Source: Marthasterias glacialis (Eukaryota > Echinodermata > Asteroidea > Forcipulatida > Asteriidae). From it: a DNA stretch of 64,000 bases. Positions 49,225 through 61,439 of this stretch are shown here, one piece after another. The notes under the pieces are model-generated. The model had not been told where the DNA came from. It did no database searches and saw only the letters and a program-made list of their open reading frames with translations. The position numbers and the translations under genes were made by a program. The DNA lies in contig OU452227.1 of the NCBI GenBank assembly GCA_911728455.2, positions 21,818,414 through 21,882,413 on the forward strand. The letters run 5' to 3'. How positions within the stretch are numbered: position 1 is the stretch's first letter; each line of letters starts with the position of its first letter.

Positions 49225-49600
49225 TATGCTTTAATATTTCAATTGTTGGACTTTTGATTATTTTGAAATGATTGATCTATAGGTAAAGTCCAACTAAAGT
49301 GAATTGATTTGTTAATGGTTGACGTTAAATGAAATTGATTTAATATCATTCAATCTTTAATCGATTGGTGGACCATTAAAACTATTGACTTATGTTGATT
49401 GGTTAAACAAAATTGCCTTATACATGTTATTCAATCAATCAACGAATTAAGTTATTGATTGGTTTGGGTTAATCAATTAATCGATGAATTAATTTATTGA
49501 TTGGTTGGATCAACCAATAACTTATTTTATTGATTGATCAATGAATCGATTGAATGATTGACAAATCATTTGATCTATCAGTCGATCGACGTTTAGTTAA
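49225..49600. repeat. ATTGATTG-rich degenerate satellite
   Basis: About 370 bases dominated by ATTGATTGG, AATCAATCAA and ATCGAT words on both strands. Because the word and its reverse complement alternate, the tract is rich in short inverted repeats. No fixed long period is evident. Confidence 0.8.
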
Positions 49601-49919
49601 TATATTCATAAAATTGTATCACCCACAATAACATGCGTGTAAATGTGTCCATCTTTAATATTGCAGGTTTAGTACAAAAATATTTTTTTCTGTTTTACAC
49701 GAGACAACACGATGACATTATTTCAGCCACAGGCTTTTCTATGTTACGTAAATTAATTTAAACCAAATCGAAGGTCTTCCCTTGTCAGCAAGCAAATGAC
49801 AAGTAAAAATAATCATCCAACCGACTCTATCTAAAATTGGGTAGAGGTATAAAAACCACCTGGATCGACAAAGGTTAAACTAATTATTTCAAATGTTGTT
49901 TAATGTTGGTTTTTGTTCC

Positions 49920-50155
49920 TGTTGTATTTAATGTTGCTGCTGTTGTTGCTGCTGCGTCTGCGGCGGCAGCGTTTGAGTTTGGCGTGGTGTTTGGGTTGAT
50001 GTTGGCGTTGCAATAGGCTTTGGCATTCTCGTTGGCGTTAGTGTTGGCATTGGCAATGGCGTTGTGTTGACGTTTACGTTATGTTGACGTTGGCGTTATG
50101 ATTGCGTTGATGCTGGCGTTGGAACTGGCTTTGGCGTTGGTATTGTTGTTGTTGT
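49920..50155 (+). repeat. TTGGCG/TTGTTG-rich tandem tract
   Basis: Loose tandem of GTTGGC, GGCGTTGG and TTGTTG words with a short CTGCTGCGTCTGCGGCGG insert. It is G/T-rich on plus. No open frame worth reporting. Confidence 0.8.
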
Positions 50156-50329
50156 TGTTTTGATCTTTATATTTCGAAACAACATTATGGGAAGTTAACA
50201 TAATAACAAAAATATTAAAAGCCGCCACAACCTCTGTACATTTCAGGTACAGATAAATGAAAAACATGGAAATACAAATGGTCTCCGCATGATGAGATAG
50301 GGAGGTGCTGTTAAATCACAGAGCAAATG

Positions 50330-50680
50330 AAAGCGATGAAATCTGTCCAGTCATCGGAAACAAGCCCTTGGCGCATGCCAAATTAGCGAAAAAATGGCTC
50401 TTTGGTGTTAACCAGCCAATCCCCAGAGAAATGTAAAACAAAAGTACTCCACCGTGGCCGTGAAAACACTAGGGCCCACAACCCGCTTCCTCCGGTTAAA
50501 TATCACAGGTTTCATCGGTGCTCTTAATATATTAATCGGCCAGGCTGTTGCCAAAGCTGAAATCAATCATTCAGCGAATCCCATTTGTTACATTCAGTCC
50601 AGACTAATCCTGACTGAAAAAGCTTTCCCAACAATCTGCCCCTTAATCCTTTGGCAGACCTCCATCTAAAATGTAAATCT
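50330..50680. promoter_or_regulatory. Unique island, enhancer-like
   Basis: 350 bases of high complexity. It contains GCATGCCAAATTAGC, GGTGTTAACCAGCC, the palindrome TTAATATATTAA (50524-50535), TTGCCAAAGC, CTAATCCTG (50604-50612) and TTAATCCTTTGGC (50643-50655). The two TAATCC cores are K50-homeodomain (Otx/Gsc) type sites. The frame 50454-50669 on plus stays open for 71 codons but resembles no protein family. I favour a regulatory element over an exon. Confidence 0.35.
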
Positions 50681-51589
50681 ATTGTAAGGAACTTGCAACC
50701 TATACAAGATACTGAAATAGTAATCACTCGGGATATCAAGTGACACGTGAGCAGCTGATACCATAGCCTCATACTCACTAAAAGATACCGTAGCCTCCAA
50801 CTATTTTCAATTCAATTCTCTTCTAAGAAAAGTGATGATGATCTATAAGCCCGACTGGCTTAAAACACTTCTCCACTAAAATCATGATTCGAGGATATAT
50901 AAATATATCTTTTTTTTCAAAGCAAGAGGCTAATTTTTATATACATCAAATGCACCAATTTCACGTGTCTTACACTAGCAGTGTTGCTTGACTGTTTATA
51001 CTGAAGCTGTATGTGCAAGGTCTCATTTTTGTGTGCAGCCGACAACATTTGCTGGATTTGTACTACTGGGCACAGAGGGAAAGTGGTTGTATGTTATTTT
51101 GCGAGACGGATTAAATCAATTTAGCCGTTGATTGATTGAATGATTGACTGATTAGAGTAGCACCTGAGGTTCCCATTAAGCCGTCTAGCCTCAACTAATG
51201 CAGTTTGTGAGAATGGGGTTTGGAGGCGACTTAAAGTACCCTCCCAAAGATATCCTCATTTATCAATCCTCTGAGTTTGCCGTCCAGACTATCAACATCA
51301 TGAATCAATGGAATATGAGGATCGTGACCAGTCATACCAGATCCAATTTGTGAAATATTTCGCCCAGTTGGGTGCGGCATATAGAAATACATAGATTGCA
51401 TCTGAAGTACAACATACATGAAATGAATTTTGAACTACATCAGTGATACAACCTTCGACAAGCAACTCGGCCTATAGATTTAGTGTTTATATTGAAAACA
51501 AACCCAATACGAAACATGAAGGTGAACTGCATGGCAACTTAGTCAGGATAATTGAGTCTGAATAACACATCACGAGACTTGGAGGATGG

Positions 51590-52170
51590 AGTCCGAATCT
51601 GTAATAAGACATGAGTGATTGACATTAAGTCACCGAGACCGGGTTTGAGTGGAGTCATGTGGTTTTGTCCGAGTGTACATTCATGAGTTATTAGGTCTAG
51701 GTGACTGACCAGCCGAAGTCATGTAAGTGTAGTCTGACTGAGCAGTCACGAGGGTCTAGTCTGACTGAGCAGCCATGAGGAGCTAGTCTGACTGACCAAT
51801 CATGAGGGTCTAGTTTGATGACAAGTCACAAGTCATATTGGTCTAGCTTGACTGATCTGTCATGCAGGACAGGTCTGGGGCGACTGACAAGTTATGCGTC
51901 TTCTCAGTCAGGTCCGAAAGCCAAAGAGTAACAAGACATAGCAGGCTGAGTCAGAGTCTCAGAGACTTAAAACATCAGGGATAAAGAACAAGAAAAGGCA
52001 TTTTGTTACTTGACAAGTCGAATCAAAAACCGAGTTAAATGGACAGATACAAATTAAATGATAAGGATTTGGTCCGTTTCTCGAGTCAGAGAGGCCTAAT
52101 GCGAATGACCAGTCATAACGAGTTATGAGGATCGAGTCCAAAACACAAGTCATGAGTGATGTAGGCACTG
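51590..52170. repeat. 27-bp minisatellite in a wider degenerate array
   Basis: Core units like AGTCTGACTGAGCAGTCACG plus AGGGTCT start at 51731, 51758, 51785 and 51812, an exact 27-base period, then drift (51845 and beyond). Related GACTGACCAGTCAT and GAGTCATGAG words continue on both sides to about 51600 and 52165. Confidence 0.85.
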
Positions 52171-53289
52171 ATGTAAAATGGAGATGCCGTTGAAGTCATC
52201 TGGGTCCAGACCGACTTGAACGTTTATGGTCACCTAAGTTTAGAAGGTCGCGCCGTAAGTGATAACTCCCAAAAGTTGGCACTGAGTCTCGAGTCATACA
52301 AACCGTGTTAAAGTCTCTTTGTGGAGTGATTGAAGTCAGGAAAAAATGAATAGTGTACATGATACCTACAAACTAACTGTCTCGCATCCATCTACGAACA
52401 TTTACACGACTGTATTAACAGGACGTTGAATTTTTACGGTCAGAAGATTAGAATGTGTGGAGGCAAGCTGGGTGAGGAAGGAAAGAAACTTAAAAATCTG
52501 AAGGAAAAAGTATTAACCACAATCACAACGTACAAAATTCTCTTCCTGAAAACTAGAAACAATGAAGATGCCTTTGGACCTCGCGTGTCCTCACCCTTAG
52601 TATTAATTAGAAGTGCAAAGACCTACAACCGGGCTGCAGTAAAATGTTTCCGCCGATGCACTGGACATTAACTCAAATTGATTAGATTAGTTCCTTATGC
52701 CAGGTCGCTTGCGTACTTTGTAACATCCCAATTTAGCTCATTCTGATCGCTACATCTTCATCGGGTCTAACTTTAAAAGCATTCCACTGGGAGAAACCAT
52801 CAAAATGATAAGCATAAAAGTATATTCCAATCAAGGGTTAGACAAAGTGGAAGGAACTTCCTTCAGTGTAAATGTTAGCCAGGACCAAGCCGTGTATATA
52901 TTCGGGTATATTAGGTGGTAGCTGGTTTTTTGAGACAGTTTTTTTTGTTTTGTTTAGACATTTATTTCTGTTTAGCAGCATGGATAAGGATAGACATGAA
53001 GCATTGACTGACACTTCATGGTTTTGTCAAACTTTGGATACCATCTTCAAATGCGAGTCTCGAAAAATGCATGGACCTAGGGGAGAAAACAACATATCTG
53101 AGGTCAATCCAGAGGGAAAAAAATACCCGATATGCATCTAACAGGGAAAAAATGTCGGAAGTATGGCTGAGCAAATTTACAAGAGAGGCTACCTCTACAA
53201 CACAAGGCCGAATACAATTATTAATAAACAACCACTTCCCAGCAAACTAGTATAAGAGAAACGAGGGGGGAATCGATGGCTGTATTGTG

Positions 53290-53590
53290 TAGACCTGTTC
53301 TTATTAAAAGAAAACATTCTTCAGTTTCTCGGTGACGGGCTCATCGGCGGGCAACCTTGCGACGAGAAAGGCACCGTGAAAACAATAAGCGAGCACCCGG
53401 CCCCGGAGATTCTTTAATACGCCAGAACTAATTTCTTTGATTAAACTATTGCAGTGGGTCACGCATAACATAAACGCGTCTGATCTTCCCCTCTCGCTTG
53501 TATGTCGGAGTTCATCAAGCTTACCTGACTCGCCATGCATGAACAGTTGAATTGGAAAGCCCGTAGGTGACAAAGCGAATCCCCCCCCCC
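53290..53590. promoter_or_regulatory. Unique island, enhancer or unrecognised exon
   Basis: High-complexity sequence containing TTTCTTTGATTAAAC (a TCF-type CTTTGAT plus a homeodomain core, about 53432-53446), GCGACGAGAAAGG and CCTGACTCGCCATGCATG. The minus strand is open for 89 codons (53304-53573), and the translation has normal-looking composition, but I cannot place it in any family and no convincing splice sites frame it. It ends in a C-run (53581-53591). Confidence 0.25.
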
Positions 53591-54634
53591 CGGGAAACTC
53601 GAACCATATCTAATTTAAACTCAATGTCGATGCTTTTTAGGTTTTTTAGGGTTTTTTTTCTCCCAATCAATGTCTTGCTTGAAATGTAATGACATTCTTA
53701 ACGATCTTCATTCATTTATGGGAAAACAAGAAATTAGAATGTCCGTCAGCAGAAATTATTTTCGGTTTTGGGTTGTTTTCATTATTTCCGAATCCTAAAC
53801 CTTCCCCTAAGATAGTTCACTCATTCAGCGTGATAACAAAGATATGACGTATCTCGTGACGTCAGTTGTTTACCAAGGAGACACACTTGGTCGACAGGCA
53901 CGAAGGCTACGCTCGTCAGTGGTGGAAAATACATAAACCTGAAATTGTGCGAAGATGCCGGTGTACTTTTAATATGTATACATGTATGTATATATTTTAG
54001 ATGCAAATATTTTTAATATGACGTTTGGGGAGCATCTCACGCAGCTGTTAATCTTCTACACCTTTCGAAGTTATGGGAAAATTGGATTGCCAATGAACAA
54101 ACTTTGTATTAAGTACACAAAACTTTGTCTGGCGCGGTATCTTGAAAGAGCCACTCATAACGTCGCGCAGAACGTCAGGCTTGTTCTTGTCATCGTAGTG
54201 TTCAATTGTTGATTTTTCAGGGCGGAGATTTGATAGTTTACACATACTGCACTCACCAAAGTTACAGTATTTGTACCATCACTCGTGTTCAAATACTTCT
54301 AAAAGGCTATATTTGTACTTATAATTCTCTGCTTCAATTCCGAATTTAATTTTGCTGAGCAAATACTTTCTGTATGCAAAAATCACGGTTTATAAGCTTT
54401 CAAAAATATCCCCCTGTTAAATTTTGATGAAAAAATAACAGTAACCAGTTTGTTGTTTGAATTGTCCACAGAAAAATTATATGGATTGGACAAAATTGGT
54501 TTGGGAAAATAAAGAAGACAAACAAACCTGTGTTCAAAGAAACGGATGGCTCAGGTGTTTGTGAAAGCCAATTATAACGGTTGCGTGTATTTTTATCTCG
54601 CTTTGCAAGTTAACACGTTCCTCTTAAAACACGA

Positions 54635-54935
54635 TCAGTTTGCCTGACAACAGATATGGATCAATGTGTCGGACATATTATGTTCGACTAACTATAATGT
54701 CGGACTCACTGTGTCCCACAAACCATAGCTGGACGGACAACAACTGGATCTGATACACTGGTTTGCATGATCGGGCACTGTCGGTCGACAAGAGATAAAA
54801 AATTGTTAACCACAATGAGTCAGATACAATGGTCTGTCGTATATAATGTTTAGTCTGAAATAATGTGTCGGACATATTGGGCTGGCATCAAGGTAAAATC
54901 GTTTCGTCCGACACATTGGTCCGGAAACGCATGAG
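54635..54935. repeat. 32-bp minisatellite, locus 2
   Basis: Same family as 32380-32554. TGTCGGAC-type unit starts are at 54667, 54698, 54730, 54764, 54779 (half unit), 54835, 54866 and 54904. Units are more diverged than at locus 1, and some are only half length. The shared word set is TGTCGGACA-ATTGG, GTCTGA-ATAATG. Confidence 0.75.
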
Positions 54936-55875
54936 TTTTTTTCCCTTTGACGGCAGCGTGTCAGACAGCAGTAGTAGGGCCTAGCATTTTTCAGATCGAT
55001 TCGTGTCATTGCAAGCATCATCAAACCAACATAAGCTAGAAATCGTCGATCCATTACAATTGACTTATATGATATGGACAAGTCGACACATCCACATTAT
55101 GATTTCCCCTTAACTAAGCACACTGCAGACGCACAGTCTGCGGTGAGCTGATCGCATAATACAAGTAAGTACGGTCATTAATTTCAATTTCTGCCAAGTT
55201 CATCAATATTGCAAGTTGGAGACAGTCAAGCTAATAAACCAGGCCACCTGAGGCTCCTCAAATATTGTGTCTACAAATCTCTGCTTATTTTATGACTGAT
55301 ATGTCTTAGATAACTTGTCCATAAACACGTAGCGCAGAAATGGTAATCGGTTACTCTTCAGGGATGAAAAATGTCACATTTCTATGTTGGGCTTTCTGAT
55401 TAGTAAAAGTGGTATTGCTGCTCTGGAAAATAAACATGATACTGCCTTTATTTAAGAGAAGTTCATTGTACAGGCTGTGTCACCAACTTGTGAGCCACCA
55501 ACTGCAGTACATGCAAAAGAAAATTTGTGTTAAACAATATATACATTTTGTAACATGATCTTTCTTACACTGTCCTGCAGAAACTTATGTGAAATGTTAA
55601 ACGTGGGTGTTTTCTTCCGAGAGATTGTTTACACAGTACGCACATTATATTATTTTCGCAAAAAAAAATTCAATACAGCAACATTCTGATTTGAATCGTT
55701 CACAGTTTGGTTGCCCAAGTGTTTGTCTCGGTCCACGTGTAGCTAGAGCTCCTCCGGCAGCAGCTTTTTTAAACAAGAGAATGGTGAAGACCAAAGAGAC
55801 TACAAGGCATTCCAAATACAGTAGCATTAGAAATAAGTACCAAAATGTTGTACCTTATAGTTAGGTTTAACTTTT

Positions 55876-56178
55876 ATGGGGTGTCGTGGCAGAGCGGTCT
55901 GGTGCGGTGGACTCAAGTTTTGTAATTTACAGAATGTGGGTTCGAATCCTGGCCTGGTCAGTCGAGACACTTGTGTCCTTGGGGGAGGCATTTTAAACAT
56001 AACTGTTTCTCTTCACCCAGGAGTAAAAATGGGTACTGGGGTGAGCCGGGGAGAAACCTGCGTTGGACTGGCATCCTGTCCAGGGGGAATAGAAATATGC
56101 TCAGCCGTTTAATGTCAAGGAAACTGGATATAAGCACCGGCCTGATGAGCCATATTGGCTTTGGACAGACTTTACTTT
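55876..56178 (+). mobile_element. tRNA-derived SINE, plus strand
   Basis: The head has GTCGTGGCAGAGCGG (A-box region, about 55883) and GGTTCGAATCC (B box, about 55939). The body has CACTTGTGTCCTTGGG, TTCACCCAGG, AAATGGGTAC and a TAAGCACCGGCC-like 3' part. Compared with 6781-7015 it keeps the full inter-box segment (GGTGCGGTGGACTCAAG). It is opposite in orientation to the SINE at 34880-35400 in the same intron. Confidence 0.8.
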
Positions 56179-58490
56179 AGTTAGGTTCAAAGAAGGAATA
56201 AGACATACCAGCCACGTCGGTACTTCAAACATGCAACAACAATCTTATTTTAGTTGCCCTGATTTAAAGACAGTGAACGTGAAGAAACGTCGATGAATGC
56301 TACTTTACATACGATGTACCTCATCTTTGAGAATAGGTCCAACCGTGTCAACAGTTTTGACATTTCCAATTTTTTCATCCAAGGAGGAGCGGGTATGCAG
56401 ACAGCAACAGTTGCGTCAACATCAAAAAGCAACATCTATCTTAAAGGAGTAAGTATGCCACAGTAAGAGCATCAGCTTCCATTAATGTTTTGATTCAAAA
56501 AGTGGTAAAGTGAGCCAGTAGCTACATTTTCGCCAACTACTGTACATCATCTCGGCCCAACAAAAGTACGAAAAACAGCGAGCATACAAGCTATTAGACC
56601 AACTCTTCTTCTTCTTAAATCTCAAAACACTCTCGAGTGAACAAAGAGCAAGGATATATTCAAAGAGCATCAAAGGCAATTTTTTTAGTAGCTTTATCTT
56701 TTAAAAATTACCACATCCTGTACCTTATCTTGACTTTTTATATAGGCATTAAGCAATCAAGCAGTGATTATGCAGAGGTTACCAAAAATGAATCTGATTT
56801 TTAAGAGCAGTAGAGTTGTGAGAAGTATAGTCATGGGTAAGGGAAGTCTGCCATCTCTGGCCCCCATTTATACACAATGTGAAAACTGTCTGTTTCTTTG
56901 TCTAGACGATGAGACGGTTCCTGAACTCGATGCAGTCGTACCATCACCTTGGTCAACTCCGTGATAGAAAGATGGCAGGACTTCTACACGAGTCAATTTG
57001 GTCAAGCTACTATAGAAGTGACAAAAACAAACCACGAACTTCTCTTACGACATTTTCATACTATTACCTTAACCTGTGCAATTCGTTGCTGTCCCCACAA
57101 GGTACCGGTAACACTTAACTTCGCCGGTCCACGAACAAACAGAGAGCTATTAATAGAAGTAACATGTATCAAAACGTCAGTAACCAGACTAGCGTCCACT
57201 CTCCCGCCGCCCCGCCCATACTTCAATAACAGCTTTTGACCAATGCTGCCCTTTCCTTCAAGGTTCATTCTCACTTTACACTCTGCCTTGCATGATTCAT
57301 ATGCGAGGGGACATGTAAGATCCTGTGCACGGCTGGGACCCCTGATTTACAGGTATGTGCTTCAAACATGGATGAACACCAACTATCCCACCAATTACTC
57401 GGACAACTGGCTTCTGATGAGTGTGGCTGAACTTTTTAATGAAAATTGGAGCAACGCAGACTATTTTCCCCCATCTGCCCGTTAATCACTGCCTCTGCTT
57501 CCCAGTGCAAGTCGCCGTCAAGATCAGTCATGCAACTTTGACTAATTCACCGGAAATTGCAGAGAAAAGGTGGAGGTGGTGGTGAAAGAGACAACATATT
57601 TCGAAGGAAAAAAAGAGAAAAAAGTCAAAAGTGCACAATTTCCACGGGCTACATTCAGATTGAGATCCGTGCACTTGTAAACAAAGTGCTTATCTGAGAA
57701 AATGAACGTGCTGGACAGCACATCGGTCACGTTTTCAGGCTGTGGTCGCAAATAAAAGTGACAGGGAGTTGACACATACAAAAGAAGCTGATGAGATTAG
57801 TTGACTCCAGAGCTGACCATCAGGCGTTTATAAAAATCAATGCTGGTAATACGTCGGAGTATTAAGCCATTACAAAGGCATTTCGTTAAATTTTGTTTAA
57901 GAGCAAGGTACGGGGGATTTATACAGCGATCAACTGTCGGTGTTCCCACTACAGACTCTTATGAAAACATATCACTAAAATGATAGTAATATAGTAACGA
58001 CGATAATATTGAATAATGTATATATCCACACACTGTTGTAACCGATCATAACTACTAGTTTTAGATACCACTAGCATAATCAATACGGTAGGTAACCAAC
58101 AGGTCATTCAATAAGTTAAATGAAAGTAACTTTTATCTTTAAAGGATATGCTGCTCTGCCAACAACGTCATCGGAGAACACGACGTCAAGGGGAAACATA
58201 GAAATTGTAAATACTCTGAAAACCGTGGCAAGCAACAAGTCATTCATCTTATAGTGTGTGTTGTGTGTGTGTGCCTTTAACACTCACCAACTTACAGGGC
58301 ACTTTACACAAAGGAACAATGCTACCCACAAGGTTTTCTTTGTTCTAGTGCTACCCCACAGAGGAATTCTTCAGAAAAGGGAATAATAGAACAACAATAG
58401 GAGGACCCCGTAACTGCCACATGTAAGGGTGTGCTTGAATTCGCTCCCTTGTGGAGTCCTATAACAAAAGGGAAGCGCAAGAACAATTGG
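56179..58490. other. Intronic stretch without a recognised feature
   Basis: Frames 56949-57239, 57243-57485 (plus) and 57056-57274 (minus) are open by chance as far as I can tell. 57330-57490 is of higher complexity (CCACCAATTACTCGG, CCGTTAATCACTG) and could be regulatory. 58240-58490 leads into the repeat family at 58491. Confidence 0.4.
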
Positions 58491-58552
58491 TCTCCACGGG
58501 GGAATTCTAAAGAGAGGGATGCTCCACAAGGAAATTTGTGTACAAAGTCTAT
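58491..58552 (+). repeat. Dispersed 62-bp repeat, copy 2
   Basis: Gap-free match to 11769-11830 (55 of 62 identical by my count). Neighbouring CTCCACAAGGATG and TCCCTTGTGGAGTCC words suggest that 58300-58620 is built of related short modules. Confidence 0.75.
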
Positions 58553-58621
58553 GAGAAAATATTAAGTACAGGGACAAAGGAAAGAACAATAGAGGTCTCC
58601 ACAAGGATGCAAAAATGAGAA

Positions 58622-58700
58622 TGTGTGTGTGTGAGTTTGTTTAGGCATTCAAACCGGGGACTTATAACAAAAGAGGACAATAAAGTCCCCGGTTGGAAAA
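58622..58700 (+). repeat. (TG)n plus GGGGACTT hairpin repeat, copy 1
   Basis: A GT-rich run, then AGTTTGTTTAGGCATTC, then AACCGGGGACTT (58652-58663) with its exact inverse AAGTCCCCGGTT (58683-58694) around a 19-base loop. A second copy is at 62084-62163. Further GGTCCCC words follow to about 58800. Confidence 0.8.
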
Positions 58701-59805
58701 GGTCCCCAGTTGGAAATCGTGTTCAAAACCAATGGGAGCTGTTGCTAAAAAGTTAAAGTACAAACAAAAGAGGAACAATAGGAGGTCCCCGATTGGAGGT
58801 AAATACACACTTGTGTGTGTATGTGTGTCTGTGTGTGCTAGACTTTACCAGTTGTGACTAATTTTCAAACAAATATCGCCAGTAAAAAACGCCAGTGTGT
58901 GCTAGAGCTATACAACTTAACCCATTTACCCTCCCCCCAGAATTTCCTCATTTAGCCTCCCATTGCCACTCCCTATTGTGCATAATCCCTATGCATATTC
59001 TATGCGTTGTTCCTGTTAGTAAGACAAACTGTTTTCCCGCTACAGTACAAACAGTATGAAATGTACCTTAATTGTCAGCCATCCATGGTTAACAACATTT
59101 TCTTCTGCCATTAAGCTTGTTCAAACGCTCAATGAGACTTTATTGTGAAACTTTTCGGAACCCTTGCTGGGGGTTTTCAGATAATATACGAACTTTCAAA
59201 ACCATTCCGCCAGTATCCAACACGATTTATGCACCTGGCCTGTACATACGAGCAAAGAGTTTATGGTTAAGGCAAGACCCAAGGAGTTTTCACCGATAAC
59301 CTGGCAGAGGCGACTTGGGGTTTCTACTGCATTGGAGACATTCTACCTTCATATACAAGACAAACGTCTGTGGGGCTGCATGCTACGAAATGATTTTTTT
59401 TTTCAGACGACATCTAAATTTTCCTTCTAACCGTAAAATTATTATGTGTTTTAAGGTTTCCCAGACATGATCATTTAGGTGGATTTTTGACCAGCTCTTG
59501 GCCGGATCTCCAAGGGGCTCGGGAGTTTAACAGTATCCCTAATCATGCGTCGCTTTACGTTTCACTTGACATATTTTTTTTCACCAATCACGCTGTAGAG
59601 AAACATAAACATAACCCAATGATAACACCTCATGCCAGCATCAAATATCACTTCCTTGAACCGCTCTCAAGAGAACAGTCTACAATAAGTACATGATATT
59701 CAGAACTGCCCATTAAAAATATCGCCAACCCTACTGGCTATAAGTTTGGTACAAGTCTTGAAAAGTGACATGATCATTAATAACTCTTGCGGGTATGTTA
59801 AAATT

Positions 59806-59830
59806 ATTTTATTAATATTGTTATTATTAC

Positions 59831-59899
<69 letters not shown>

Positions 59900-59900
59900 C
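59806..59900. repeat. (ATT)n microsatellite
   Basis: Nearly pure ATT tract of about 90 bases. The frames over it encode poly-Leu or poly-Asn and are rejected. Confidence 0.97.
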
Positions 59901-60291
59901 ATTTTCGAACATGGGTAACATGCTTCTGATCTGTCGCAGATTCCGCCTACATTTCACTTTTCCACAGGAAATTACAGCCCGCCAGGCGGAATGACCTACA
60001 GGATGTTTGGTACAATTCTTTCCAGCAGATGCTTTTAGTCGATGTCTAACTGTTCTTTGGATTCTTTTAAGGGATGTGGGATTACTAATGGTGTGCAAAT
60101 TCATGTAAAAAGTTATTTACTTGAATTTCAATTCCCTTTAGCCCGTACGTAAAAATTATGTGAAGAAGCATTATGGCACTTGACAGCTGACTAGAAAACA
60201 AACGGGACAATAAACGCGGTGACCAACTTTTTACTGCCAAACTCAGATGGGATTTTTGGCTTCAAACTAGTATTTCACGTAAAGTGAAAAG

Positions 60292-60472
60292 GATAGTATA
60301 CAAATATTGAGTGGCTCAGAGTGCAATGGGAGGAATATTATCGAGAGGTAAAATTTGGACTGTTCCATTTCACAAGGCGAAGCCGAGTGAAATGGAACAG
60401 TCCAAATTTTACCGAGCGATAACATTCTTCCCATTTCACGAACTAAAGTCACTCAATATTTGTTTTATATAA
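60292..60472. mobile_element. Large palindromic foldback element
   Basis: Arms of about 75 bases (60300-60373 and 60387-60463) pair almost completely around a 13-base loop. The innermost 30 bases (TAAAATTTGGACTGTTCCAT and its inverse) are exact. The CCATTTCAC / GTGAAATGG centre and the outer CAATATTTGTTTTATATA are shared with 16331-16490. It would form a cruciform in DNA or a long hairpin in RNA. It is non-coding and a likely non-autonomous DNA transposon. Confidence 0.75.
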
Positions 60473-60539
60473 CTGACTATATTTTTTCCCGAAAAAATAC
60501 ACACCTTAACCTCAGCAAAACAAACAAATTTGGGTCAGA

Positions 60540-60850
60540 TTACGGCGCAAGAGGACCAGGAATCTGTTCAGATGCCGTGATGTTGGCCCTAATTAAGATC
60601 AACTCTTGATTGGAAAACACACAATTAAAGAGTCCTTGTGGTACAATAAGTAAACGGGTCAATTAGCAAAATGTGAGTTGACTAGTTGGTTAAGTTTAAG
60701 TGGTTGGCTTACATTCTCCGCTGATTTGTGTTCATTACATGACAGGCGCCATTGTGTGTGGAGATAGACGCGAGGAGCTAGCGCGTGATGCAATTTAAAC
60801 ACGCCTTACTGATCGCTTATCAATCAAGTCCAATGGTTCTGGAGCACGGT
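60540..60850. promoter_or_regulatory. Unique island, enhancer-like motif cluster
   Basis: Contains CCTAATTAAGATC (60588-60600), ACAATTAAAG (60621-60630), TCAATTAGC (60659-60667), TTTAAGTGG (60694-60702, NK2-type CACTTAA on the reverse strand), TGACAGGCGCCATTGTG (60740-60756) and CTTATCAATCAAG (60816-60828). It is repeat-free and lies between the palindrome and a TA run. Regulatory function is inferred. Confidence 0.35.
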
Positions 60851-60861
60851 CCTTTTTATAT

Positions 60862-60906
60862 ACATATATATATATATATATATATTTTATATATATATAT
60901 ATATAT
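60862..60906. repeat. (TA)n microsatellite
   Basis: Alternating TA tract of about 45 bases with one interruption (TTTTATA). Confidence 0.95.
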
Positions 60907-61439
60907 ACAGATGATTTAAGTATTGGCCCACTTAAATCCATTGACAGAATCCATTAATACCGCACACCAACGTGTCGCCAGCAGCAGACTCTTAAATTAT
61001 GTATACAGGTAGTGTTATCATAACTTTGCTGTAATGAAGTAGATCCAACTGCATGGGGAGTACGAACAATTGGCCGTGTATCCTGTTTACGAAAGCAATA
61101 ATGGATATACTGACACTCATATACCGAAATCGGGGCAGACCAATTGTGCACCGTCAGCCTCGGTTTGGAAATAGTATGGTTGCAGTATGCTGATGATCAG
61201 TTAACTGCAGCAGTTTTGGTATACCTTTCCATTTGTCTAAACGAACGAAATGGTTCATCGGTGTGTATGAAGTTCACACGACAATAGAAGTGCACACTGG
61301 AGTATCTCTGAAAAGAGATTTCTCCCATATACTTTAGAAGTCAGGTTGCTGACATTTCAAAGCAACTGTTAAATTCACCCAATTTGCTAATGATGACGCA
61401 GGTGTGTGCAAAGCCAACACAGCTCAAATGTAATTTCCT

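Noticed and set aside
59700-60104. 134-codon frame with a poly-Asn run (and poly-Leu on the other strand)
   Set aside because: Translation of the ATT microsatellite.
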